Of a stretch of DNA of 5,814 nt, positions 1 through 5,509 are shown piece after piece. The notes under the pieces were generated by a model. It saw nothing but the letters and a program-made list of their open reading frames with translations. It was not told the DNA's origin and searched no databases. Numbering within the stretch: the first letter of the stretch is position 1; the number at the start of each line of letters is the position of its first letter. The stretch is taken from assembly GCA_016791325.1 (NCBI GenBank), contig JAEUMU010000187.1, forward strand, positions 1-5,814, read 5' to 3'. Made by a program: the position numbers and the translations under genes. This DNA is from Hyphomonadaceae bacterium (GTDB lineage Bacteria; Pseudomonadota; Alphaproteobacteria; Caulobacterales; Aquidulcibacteraceae).

Positions 1-38
1 TGGCGAAGGCGAAAGCGGCGCGGAAGAAGAAGCGGTGA
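1..38 (+). CDS. C-terminal end of an unidentified gene with a Lys/Arg-rich tail (partial)
   Basis: Read from base 3, the frame encodes AKAKAARKKKR followed by a TGA stop at 36-38. Nearly every codon in this frame ends in G, which matches the strong G/C third-position preference of the other genes; the neighbouring plus-strand frame does not show this. Basic Ala/Lys-rich tails are common at the C-termini of nucleic-acid-binding proteins such as topoisomerase I, ribonucleases and some ribosomal proteins, but eleven residues cannot identify the protein. The rest of the gene lies outside the window. It would be convergent with the small minus-strand gene ending at 146. No clear intrinsic terminator follows the stop. 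Confidence 0.5.
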   Translation, partial: AKAKAARKKKR

Positions 39-145
39 GCGCGAGAGGGAGCGCGCCTGTGAGGGACAATCACTCACCTGCTGCCGTTGCCCGCGATCGG
101 GTGAATCCGCGCACACACTCTTTTTTTGCGCGCTGAACGGCGCTT

Positions 146-415
146 TCAAAAATCCGCCATTCCGTCGCCGTCTAAATCCCTTGCGCGTGCGGTCCAGTTT
201 TCTTCGCGCGGGTCGGGGCGGGCGCCCCAGTAGCGGCCGAGCGGGGTTTCGTGCCAGTCGATGACGCCGATGCCGAGGGCGATGATGGTAGAAGGCACGA
301 GCAGCGCCGCGCCGCACACCAGCATGATGAAGCCGGGCGCGGCTTTGATCTCGGCCCAGCTGGCGCCTTCAAGCCAAAGGCGGATGATCTCCGCGATCCA
401 GGCGAGTTCTTGCAT
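146..415 (-). CDS. Small single-pass membrane protein with C-terminal DxDGDGxxD motif, function unknown
   Basis: This 89-residue protein is not one I recognise. It starts with an amphipathic segment (about residues 1-24, rich in Trp, Leu, Ile and Glu). One hydrophobic stretch follows (about 28-52, containing MLVCGAALLV and IIALGIGVI), probably a transmembrane helix. The tail is polar and charged. The last ten residues, DLDGDGMADF, match the DxDxDGxxD pattern of thrombospondin type-3-like and other calcium-binding loops, with Asp at 80, 82, 84 and 88. Roughly four-fifths of codons end in G or C by hand count, which supports a real gene. No good Shine-Dalgarno site precedes the ATG at 413-415. 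It lies 79 bp downstream of the crotonase gene on the same strand, so it could be the last gene of that transcript. The calcium idea is inference only. Confidence 0.62.
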   Translation of the reverse strand: MQELAWIAEIIRLWLEGASWAEIKAAPGFIMLVCGAALLVPSTIIALGIGVIDWHETPLGRYWGARPDPREENWTARARDLDGDGMADF

Positions 416-424
416 AAGCGCCAG

Positions 425-444
425 GCTAGCGCGCCAGCGTTAGC
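425..444. repeat. Inverted repeat (hairpin) upstream of the small membrane protein gene
   Basis: GCTAGCGC (425-432) and GCGTTAGC (437-444) can pair as an 8-bp stem around a 4-base loop. There is one G-U pair when read on the plus strand and one mismatch when read on the minus strand. It ends about ten bases before the ATG of the small minus-strand gene. No T-run follows on either strand, so it is not a textbook terminator. It could be a leader structure or chance in GC-rich DNA. Confidence 0.35.
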
Positions 445-475
445 AACGCGTGTGTACCGATGCGTCTCCCGCACG

Positions 476-490
476 TCCGCCGCGCGCGGA
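476..490 (-). terminator. Possible weak hairpin after the crotonase gene
   Basis: TCCGC and GCGGA (476-480 and 486-490) form a 5-bp stem around a 5-base loop, four bases past the TAA of the crotonase gene on the minus strand. There is no U-tract after the stem in the direction of transcription. This is at best a weak or factor-assisted 3'-end structure. Confidence 0.2.
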
Positions 491-494
491 GAGG

Positions 495-1277
495 TTAAGA
501 GCCCTTAAAGTTGGCGGGGCGCTTCTGGAAGAAGGCGGCGACGCCCTCGGCGAAATCGTCGGTATAGCCGGCGTCACGCTGCACCACGCGTTCGGCCTGC
601 AGCTGGGCGGCCCAATCGGCATCGTAGGATTGCCAAGCGAGCCTGCGGATCAGCGCCAATGTCTTGGTGGGGCCAGCCGCGAGCTCCGTGGCCAGCGCAA
701 GGGCGGTGGGCATCAACTCGGCATCGGGGACGCAGCGGTTGATCAGCCCCCATTCGAGCGCCTTGGCGGCGGGCAGTTTCTCTCCCAACAGCATCATCTC
801 CATCGCCCGCGCGCGCGTCAGCATGCGCGGCAGGTGATAGGTGGCGCTGCCATCGGGCACGAGGCCAATGCGGCGGAAAGCCTGCAGGAAGTAGGCGCTT
901 TCGCCGGCGATGATGAGATCGCCCAGGAGCGCGAACGAGCAGCCAATGCCGGCGGCGGCGCCGTTGACGGCGGTGATAAACGGAATTGGCAGATCGCGGA
1001 GCAGCGTGACGAAGGGATTGTACTGCTCCAGCCGCTGGCCGACATCGATACGTCCATCGGGACCGCGCGCTTCATCGCGCCCGCCTGAAAGGTTGGCGCC
1101 GGAGGAAAATCCGCGGCCCTCGCCAGTGAGTAGAGCGCAACGCGCCTCACGCGAGGCCCGGTTGAACGCTTCAGTAAGCTCAACCACCATATCCGGCGCG
1201 ATCGCGTTCAGCGTGGCGGGATCGGACATGGTGATGATGGCGACCGCGCCGCTTGTTTCGTATTTCACCTTTGCCAT
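495..1277 (-). CDS. Enoyl-CoA hydratase/isomerase family protein (crotonase fold, PaaG-like)
   Basis: This 260-residue protein is full length for a crotonase, a cytoplasmic acyl-CoA-binding enzyme. The two oxyanion-hole segments are present: GFSSGANLSG (57-66) and NGAAAGIGCS (105-114). The two glutamates used by classical enoyl-CoA hydratases are absent: by alignment in memory with rat mitochondrial hydratase, Glu144 is Ser114 and Glu164 is Phe134. Instead there is GLVPDG (138-143), with Asp142 at the position of the catalytic Asp of PaaG-type isomerases. The context RARAMEMMLLG and the terminal EGVAAFFQKRPANF also resemble PaaG. It is therefore more likely an enoyl-CoA or epoxyacyl-CoA isomerase-like enzyme than a beta-oxidation hydratase; the substrate is unknown. 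The ATG is supported by GGGAGG with a short spacer. The diguanylate cyclase gene ends 71 bp upstream on the same strand, so co-transcription is possible. No other phenylacetate-pathway genes are visible. Confidence 0.93.
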   Translation of the reverse strand: MAKVKYETSGAVAIITMSDPATLNAIAPDMVVELTEAFNRASREARCALLTGEGRGFSSGANLSGGRDEARGPDGRIDVGQRLEQYNPFVTLLRDLPIPFITAVNGAAAGIGCSFALLGDLIIAGESAYFLQAFRRIGLVPDGSATYHLPRMLTRARAMEMMLLGEKLPAAKALEWGLINRCVPDAELMPTALALATELAAGPTKTLALIRRLAWQSYDADWAAQLQAERVVQRDAGYTDDFAEGVAAFFQKRPANFKGS

Positions 1278-1283
1278 GGCTTG

Positions 1284-1289
1284 CCTCCC
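1284..1289 (-). promoter_or_regulatory. Ribosome binding site of the crotonase gene
   Basis: On the minus strand the sequence reads GGGAGG, six bases before the ATG at 1277. This strong Shine-Dalgarno match fixes the start of the crotonase gene, and it is one of only two clear ones in the window. Confidence 0.75.
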
Positions 1290-1338
1290 GTGCGCGCGAG
1301 AAGCTTAGCAGAGGCTGGCGGGCGTGGAATACGTGGCG

Positions 1339-1358
1339 CTACGCAAGCCTACGCAACG
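1339..1358. repeat. Short imperfect tandem repeat at the end of the cyclase gene
   Basis: CTACGCAAGC is followed directly by CTACGCAACG, a 10-base period with the first eight bases identical. On the minus strand each copy carries a TAG; the one at 1349-1351 is the stop codon of the diguanylate cyclase and the other is out of frame. It may be a small slippage duplication that shaped the 3' end of the gene, or chance. Confidence 0.4.
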
Positions 1359-2404
1359 TAAAGGATGGGCGTGGCGTCGGTGGTCACCTGATTGCGGCCA
1401 TTGCGCTTGGAGGCGTAGAGGCAGGCGTCCGCCCGTTCGACCAAGCCTTGGGGCGTATCGCCGGGCTGCAGGCGGGCGATGCCGATGGATACCGTCACCT
1501 GGCCAAGATCTTCATTGGTTGAGCGCCGCCGCAGGCGTTTGGCCTGAATGGCCGCGCGCAGCGATTCCGCCGTCTGCGCCGCGAAGTTCGCATTGGCGCG
1601 CGGCAGGATCATCGCAAACTCTTCGCCGCCATAGCGCGCGACGAGATAATCGGGACGAGAATGGCCCTGGAGCGCGCTGGCGAGGAAGCGCAGGATCTGA
1701 TCACCGGTATGGTGGCCCCAGGTGTCGTTGAAGCGCTTGAAGTGGTCGATGTCGCACAGCAACAGGGCCAACTCACTGCGTTGGGAGCGCGCCTCCTCGA
1801 TGCGCATGCGCAGTGTTTCATCGAACATGCGCCGGTTGGCGAGGCCGGTGAGGCTATCGGTCAGGGATTCGACGCGCACAGATTCAAGGCTGGCGCGCAG
1901 CGTTTCGATCTCGGCGCTCGATTTCTGCAATTGTTCGGTGAGGTGCTGGTTGTGGTTGGCCATATCCAGCGTGGCGGCGGCGAGACTGGAGACGATCTGG
2001 CGGATTTGCTCCGGCGCGAGGCCGCGGTTCAAATCGGTGGCCGCGGTTTCCAGGGTGCGGCCGTAATCGTCGCTCTTATCTTCAGCGGCCTTGAGAAAGG
2101 AAACCACTTGGCTGAGGTCGCGAGCGATGCGCTCACCAGCGAGGACGATCTGCGCAGAAGCGCCGAGGCCAGTGAAAAAGCGCTCGTAAAGTTCGGCGTT
2201 GAAGTCTGCGGTGAAGCGATCGCCCGAGCCGATGCGGGCGTCGATCGCCTCGCGCAGGGGGGTGCTCTTGCCCAAACGGTAGGCCAGCCAAACCTGGTAG
2301 TTCTGGCCGGTTGCCGGAACGGCATGCAGGCGCATGAGATCGAGGACTTCTTGTGCGAGGACCGGGCCGCTGGGGCCCTGCATTAGAACGTCTTGGTCAG
2401 TCAC
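1349..2404 (-). CDS. Diguanylate cyclase (GGDEF domain, active GGEEF site)
   Basis: From the GTG at 2402-2404 this is a 351-residue protein that should join two GTP into cyclic di-GMP. Residues about 20-80 resemble the helical N-terminal segment common in alphaproteobacterial cyclases (LMRLHAVPATGQNYQVWLAY). A helical, coiled-coil-like linker spans about 145-180. The GGDEF domain covers about 180-341: LTDSLTGLANRR, the metal-binding DID (218-220) in CDIDHFKRFND, GHHTGDQIL, and the signature GGEEF (259-263). The inhibitory I-site, normally RxxD, reads RPDY (250-253), so its Asp is replaced by Tyr. No EAL domain and no membrane segment are seen in this version. The start is uncertain. The frame stays open to an ATG at 2551 and into the dehydrogenase gene, but codon bias fades upstream of about 2470 and that region looks like the divergent promoter. 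GTG at 2404 has a weak GAG six bases ahead; ATG at 2383 is an alternative. Confidence 0.93.
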   Translation of the reverse strand: MTDQDVLMQGPSGPVLAQEVLDLMRLHAVPATGQNYQVWLAYRLGKSTPLREAIDARIGSGDRFTADFNAELYERFFTGLGASAQIVLAGERIARDLSQVVSFLKAAEDKSDDYGRTLETAATDLNRGLAPEQIRQIVSSLAAATLDMANHNQHLTEQLQKSSAEIETLRASLESVRVESLTDSLTGLANRRMFDETLRMRIEEARSQRSELALLLCDIDHFKRFNDTWGHHTGDQILRFLASALQGHSRPDYLVARYGGEEFAMILPRANANFAAQTAESLRAAIQAKRLRRRSTNEDLGQVTVSIGIARLQPGDTPQGLVERADACLYASKRNGRNQVTTDATPILYVA

Positions 2405-2505
2405 GAGCGTCTCGATCCGTGAATCGCCGGCATACAAGGCGACGCTAGCGAGCAGGATGTGAGCGAGTGGTAAATTTCGAACTTTCGGCGCAGAGATATT
2501 GGTAA

Positions 2506-2534
2506 TTGCGCTTACGTTTCGGTTAGCGATTAAT
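2506..2534 (+). promoter_or_regulatory. Candidate promoter for the aldehyde dehydrogenase gene
   Basis: TTGCGC (2506-2511) and ATTAAT (2529-2534) are separated by 17 bases and lie about 30 bases before the dehydrogenase start. They match the sigma-70 consensus at three and four of six positions. The match is weak, but the location, spacing and local AT-richness fit. Transcription would begin near the ribosome binding site and give a very short leader. Confidence 0.25.
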
Positions 2535-2553
2535 GTCGCGCGGATTTTCATTC

Positions 2554-2559
2554 GGGGAG
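2554..2559 (+). promoter_or_regulatory. Ribosome binding site of the aldehyde dehydrogenase gene
   Basis: GGGGAG lies four bases before the ATG at 2564 and supports that start. Because it sits inside the longest possible reading of the divergent cyclase frame, it also argues against the cyclase starting this far upstream. Confidence 0.65.
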
Positions 2560-2563
2560 CGTT

Positions 2564-4015
2564 ATGACCAAGCCCGTCCAACCTGAATTGGCCGCCGCGG
2601 CGGCGCGCATGGAGGCCATTCTGGCGCGCCAGAAGCGCGCCAATGACGCCAAAGGGCCGCCCACGGCGCAGGTGCGGCGCGATCGGCTGACGCGCTGCAT
2701 TAATCTATTGCTGACGCATAAGGACGAGCTGGTCGCGGCGGTGCAGGCTGATTTCGGCGCGCGCTCCCGCGACATGACCGTGCTGACCGACATCGCCGCC
2801 GCGATTGGGCCGCTGAAACAGGCGCGTGCGCAGCTCGAAGAGTGGATGAAGCCGCGCTCACGTAAGGTGAGCCCGGCGGCGCTGGGGGTGCTCGGGGCCA
2901 AAGCGGAGGTGCGCTATCAGCCCAAGGGCGTGGTGGGGGTGATGACGCCCTGGAATTTCCCGGTGCAGCTGGCGCTGGATGCGATAGCGGGCGCGTTCGC
3001 GGCGGGTAACCGCGTGATGCTGAAACCTTCGGAGTTCACGCCGCAGACATCCGCCCTGTTGGCCCAATTGTTCGATCTCTATTTCGACGAAGAAGAGATC
3101 GCGGTGGTGTTAGGCGGCGCGGACGTGGGGGCGGCGTTCGCGGCGCTGCCGTTCGACCATCTGATTTTCACCGGGGCCACATCGGTGGGCCGCCATGTGA
3201 TGCGCGCGGCGGCGGACAACCTGACGCCTGTAACACTGGAGCTGGGCGGCAAATCGCCCGTCATCGTGGGCCGCAGCGCCGACATGGCGAAGACGGCCGC
3301 GCGTGTGATGGCGGGCAAGACGATGAACGCTGGGCAGATTTGCCTCGCGCCGGACTATGTGCTGGCGCCGAAGGAGAATGTTGGTGCGTTCGTTGAGGCG
3401 GCCAAGGCGGCGACAGAAAAGATGTTCCCGACGCTGAAGGACAACGAGCAATACACCGCCATCATCAATCAGCGGCACTATGATCGCGTGCGCGGGCTGA
3501 TCGCCGATGCGCAGGCGAAGGGCGCCCAAATCATCGAGATCAATCCGGCGAAAGAGGATTTCTCGCAACAGGAACATCGCAAGATTCCGCCCACGCTGAT
3601 CGTCGGCGCCACGGATGACATGAGCGTGATGCAGGAGGAGATTTTTGGTCCTGTGCTGCCGGTCCGCGCCTATGACGCCGTGGAAGAAACGATTGCTCAC
3701 GTAAACGCGCACCCGCGGCCGCTTGCGCTTTATTATTTCGGCGAGGACGCCGCCGAAAGCGAAGCGCTGCTGACGCGCACCACCTCAGGGGGCGTCACCA
3801 TCAACGACGTCATCTTCCACTTCACCATGGACGATCTGCCGTTCGGCGGCGTTGGCGCTTCCGGCATCGGCGCCTACCACGGCCGGCGCGGCTTCTTCGA
3901 GTTCAGCCACGAAAAGGCGGTGTATCGCCAGACTGGCAGCGAGTTGCTGGCGATGATGCGCCCGCCTTATGGCGATGCATTTCGCAAGCAGGTGGCCGCA
4001 CGGTTGAAGCCCTAG
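2564..4015 (+). CDS. Coniferyl-aldehyde-type aldehyde dehydrogenase (CalB-like, NAD(P)-dependent)
   Basis: This 483-residue soluble enzyme should oxidise an aldehyde to its acid using NAD or NADP. The family set is complete: PWNFP with Asn131, the cofactor-binding LKPSE (153-157), FTGATSVGR (202-210), the general base Glu226 in LELGGK, the catalytic Cys260 in NAGQICLAPDYV, and EEIFGPVLPV (358-367). The C-terminal LPFGGVGASGIGAYHGRRGFFEFSH pattern (about 425-449), the length and the start-to-end layout fit the ALDH3-like coniferyl aldehyde dehydrogenase group. Enzymes of that group oxidise coniferyl aldehyde to ferulate in aromatic catabolism; substrate cannot be read from sequence, and fatty or other aromatic aldehydes are possible. 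The ATG has a GGGGAG site just upstream. The gene is divergent from the cyclase and convergent with the helicase, so it is probably a single-gene transcript. No damage or unusual composition is seen. Confidence 0.93.
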   Translation: MTKPVQPELAAAAARMEAILARQKRANDAKGPPTAQVRRDRLTRCINLLLTHKDELVAAVQADFGARSRDMTVLTDIAAAIGPLKQARAQLEEWMKPRSRKVSPAALGVLGAKAEVRYQPKGVVGVMTPWNFPVQLALDAIAGAFAAGNRVMLKPSEFTPQTSALLAQLFDLYFDEEEIAVVLGGADVGAAFAALPFDHLIFTGATSVGRHVMRAAADNLTPVTLELGGKSPVIVGRSADMAKTAARVMAGKTMNAGQICLAPDYVLAPKENVGAFVEAAKAATEKMFPTLKDNEQYTAIINQRHYDRVRGLIADAQAKGAQIIEINPAKEDFSQQEHRKIPPTLIVGATDDMSVMQEEIFGPVLPVRAYDAVEETIAHVNAHPRPLALYYFGEDAAESEALLTRTTSGGVTINDVIFHFTMDDLPFGGVGASGIGAYHGRRGFFEFSHEKAVYRQTGSELLAMMRPPYGDAFRKQVAARLKP

Positions 4016-4030
4016 GCGCTATTTGCGCTT
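4014..4030. repeat. Small inverted repeat across the convergent gene junction
   Basis: AGGCGC (4014-4019) and GCGCTT (4025-4030) can form a 6-bp stem, one pair being G-U, around a TATTT loop. It spans the stop codons of both convergent genes. No T-run follows on either strand, so it is a poor intrinsic terminator, although it is the only hairpin I see exactly at this junction. Confidence 0.3.
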
Positions 4031-5509
4031 GAGGAAGGCGGGGGCGTTATCGCCGAAGCCTTGCACGGCGCCGCTGGCGCTGCGCTCCTCGCGCGGCGGG
4101 CGCTGTTCACGGCGTGGTTGTTCGCGACGTGGAGGGCGGCTTTCTTTCGCCTCAGCTGGCGCGGGCGGCGCGACCGGTTCGGTGCCGGCTTCGCCGCGTG
4201 CGGGATCGCGCTTCACGTAGCGCTGCTTCTTCTCGGACAGCCGCTTGCTATGCTCGCGCTTCAGTTCTTCGGCGCGGCGCCCGCGGCCGCCGGAATCGCG
4301 CGGATCGCCGAGCGCGGCTTCCGGCAATCCTTCAATGGCGGCCTTTTCAATCGGCTTGCCTGTGAGCTTCTCAATCGCTTCCAGGCTTTTGCGATCGCCG
4401 GGCCCAACCAAAGTAAACGACGCACCCTGGCGGCCTGCACGGCCGGTGCGGCCGATGCGGTGGACGTAATCGTCGGGGCTGCGCGGCGGTTCGTAATTGA
4501 AGACGTGAGAAACATCGGGGATATCGAGCCCCCGGGCGGCGACGTCGGATGCGACAAGAAATTGAAGATCCCCGGAGCGGAAACGATCCAGCGTCTTGGT
4601 GCGCAAGCTTTGATCGAGATCGCCATGGATCGGTGCAGCGTTGAAGCCGTGACGCTTCAGCGAGAGGGCGACGACATCGACATCCGTTTTGCGGTTGCAG
4701 AAGATGATGCCATTCTTCACCTCGCCGCTGCCAGTCATGGTGGCGCGAAGCGCGGCCCGGCGCGTACGCGGATCGCCGCCCGGCAGCATCACCACGCGCT
4801 GCGTGATCGTGCTGGCGGTGGTGGCGGGACGTGAAGCCTCGATGCGTTTGGGGCTGGAAAGGAATTGTTCGGTAAGGCGCGTGATCTCCGGGGGCATGGT
4901 GGCGGAGAAAAACAGCGTCTGGCGCGTGAAGGGCGTGAGTTTGAAGATGCGCTCGATATCGGGGATAAAGCCCATATCGAGCATGCGATCGGCCTCATCG
5001 ACGACCATCACTTGCACGCCTGTCAGCAGCAGCTTGCCGCGTTCAAAGTGATCGAGCAGCCGGCCTGGCGTTGCGATCAAAACATCGACGCCGCGCGCCA
5101 GCAGCGCATCCTGATCGCCGAACGATACGCCGCCGATCAGCAGCGCCTTCGTGAGCTTCTGGTATTTGCCGTACTTATCGAACCCTTCGGCCACCTGGGC
5201 GGCGAGTTCGCGCGTGGGCTCCAGGATCAGCGTGCGCGGCATGCGCGCCCGCGCCCGGCCGGCGGCGAGAATATCGATCATCGGAAGGGTGAACGCGGCG
5301 GTCTTGCCGGTGCCGGTTTGGGCGATGCCGAGGACGTCCCGGCCCTTGAGCACTTCGGGGATGGCCTGAGCCTGGATCGGCGTGGGGGTGTTGTAGCCCG
5401 TCTCCTTCACGGCGCGCAGCGTGGCTTCGGAGAGGCCGAGATCGTCGAAGGTAATGGAGGAGGCTTGGGCGGTTTCTGCGCCTTCGGGCGCGGGGATTTC
5501 AGAGGTCAT
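4019..5509 (-). CDS. rhlE: DEAD-box ATP-dependent RNA helicase (RhlE-like)
   Basis: This 496-residue cytoplasmic helicase should unwind RNA duplexes using ATP, in ribosome assembly or mRNA decay. All motifs are visible: Q-motif region (FDDLGLSEATL, then TPTPIQAQAI, 21-50), motif I AQTGTGKT (63-70), Ia PTRELAAQ (98-105), Ib TPGR (147-150), II DEAD (171-174), III SAT (202-204), IV IIFCN (268-272), V region SDVAARGLDI (321-330) and VI HRIGRTGRAG (350-359). After the two RecA-like domains comes a charged tail (about 405-496) with RREQ repeats, closing with DNAPAFLKRK, a type of ending I associate with alphaproteobacterial DEAD-box helicases. RhlE is the closest subgroup by memory; other DEAD-box paralogues are possible. 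The ATG at 5507-5509 has only a weak ribosome site, but the first domain motif follows at the usual distance. A GC-rich hairpin sits 24 bases before the start, which may influence expression. Confidence 0.95.
   Translation of the reverse strand: MTSEIPAPEGAETAQASSITFDDLGLSEATLRAVKETGYNTPTPIQAQAIPEVLKGRDVLGIAQTGTGKTAAFTLPMIDILAAGRARARMPRTLILEPTRELAAQVAEGFDKYGKYQKLTKALLIGGVSFGDQDALLARGVDVLIATPGRLLDHFERGKLLLTGVQVMVVDEADRMLDMGFIPDIERIFKLTPFTRQTLFFSATMPPEITRLTEQFLSSPKRIEASRPATTASTITQRVVMLPGGDPRTRRAALRATMTGSGEVKNGIIFCNRKTDVDVVALSLKRHGFNAAPIHGDLDQSLRTKTLDRFRSGDLQFLVASDVAARGLDIPDVSHVFNYEPPRSPDDYVHRIGRTGRAGRQGASFTLVGPGDRKSLEAIEKLTGKPIEKAAIEGLPEAALGDPRDSGGRGRRAEELKREHSKRLSEKKQRYVKRDPARGEAGTEPVAPPAPAEAKESRPPRREQPRREQRPPREERSASGAVQGFGDNAPAFLKRK

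Larger units (their letters stand above)
2405..2563. other. Divergent intergenic region between cyclase and aldehyde dehydrogenase genes
   Basis: The stretch 2471-2540 is about 43 percent G+C by hand count, clearly lower than the flanking genes, and it lies between divergently oriented genes. It should hold the promoters for both. TTTCG occurs three times (2475, 2483, 2517), without an obvious operator-like palindrome. An in-frame extension of the cyclase crosses the whole region, so part of the left end (2405 to about 2470) could still be coding. Confidence 0.55.

Noticed and set aside
112..145. T-run and GCGC stem (gcgctgaacggcgc) considered as a terminator between the first two genes
   Set aside because: The T-run precedes the stem on the plus strand and becomes an A-run after it on the minus strand; the stem is only 4 bp.
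450..1088. Plus-strand open frame of about 212 codons opposite the crotonase
   Set aside because: It is antisense to a full-length crotonase with clear motifs, and its translation shows no recognisable domain. Long antisense frames are expected in high-GC DNA.
1661..2386. Plus-strand open frame of about 241 codons opposite the cyclase
   Set aside because: The opposite strand encodes a complete GGDEF domain; the antisense translation has no family features.
2421..2425. GAATC (GANTC, CcrM methylation site) just upstream of the cyclase GTG
   Set aside because: Other GANTC sites occur inside coding regions and near 103, so one copy is no evidence of methylation control.
2471..2540. CtrA-type site (TTAA-N7-TTAA) in the divergent promoter region
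   Set aside because: Only one TTAA half-site is present; no second half at the right spacing.
3110..3712. Minus-strand open frame of about 200 codons inside the dehydrogenase gene
   Set aside because: Its translation is rich in His and Arg, typical of antisense readings of GC-rich genes, and it lies wholly inside a clear aldehyde dehydrogenase.
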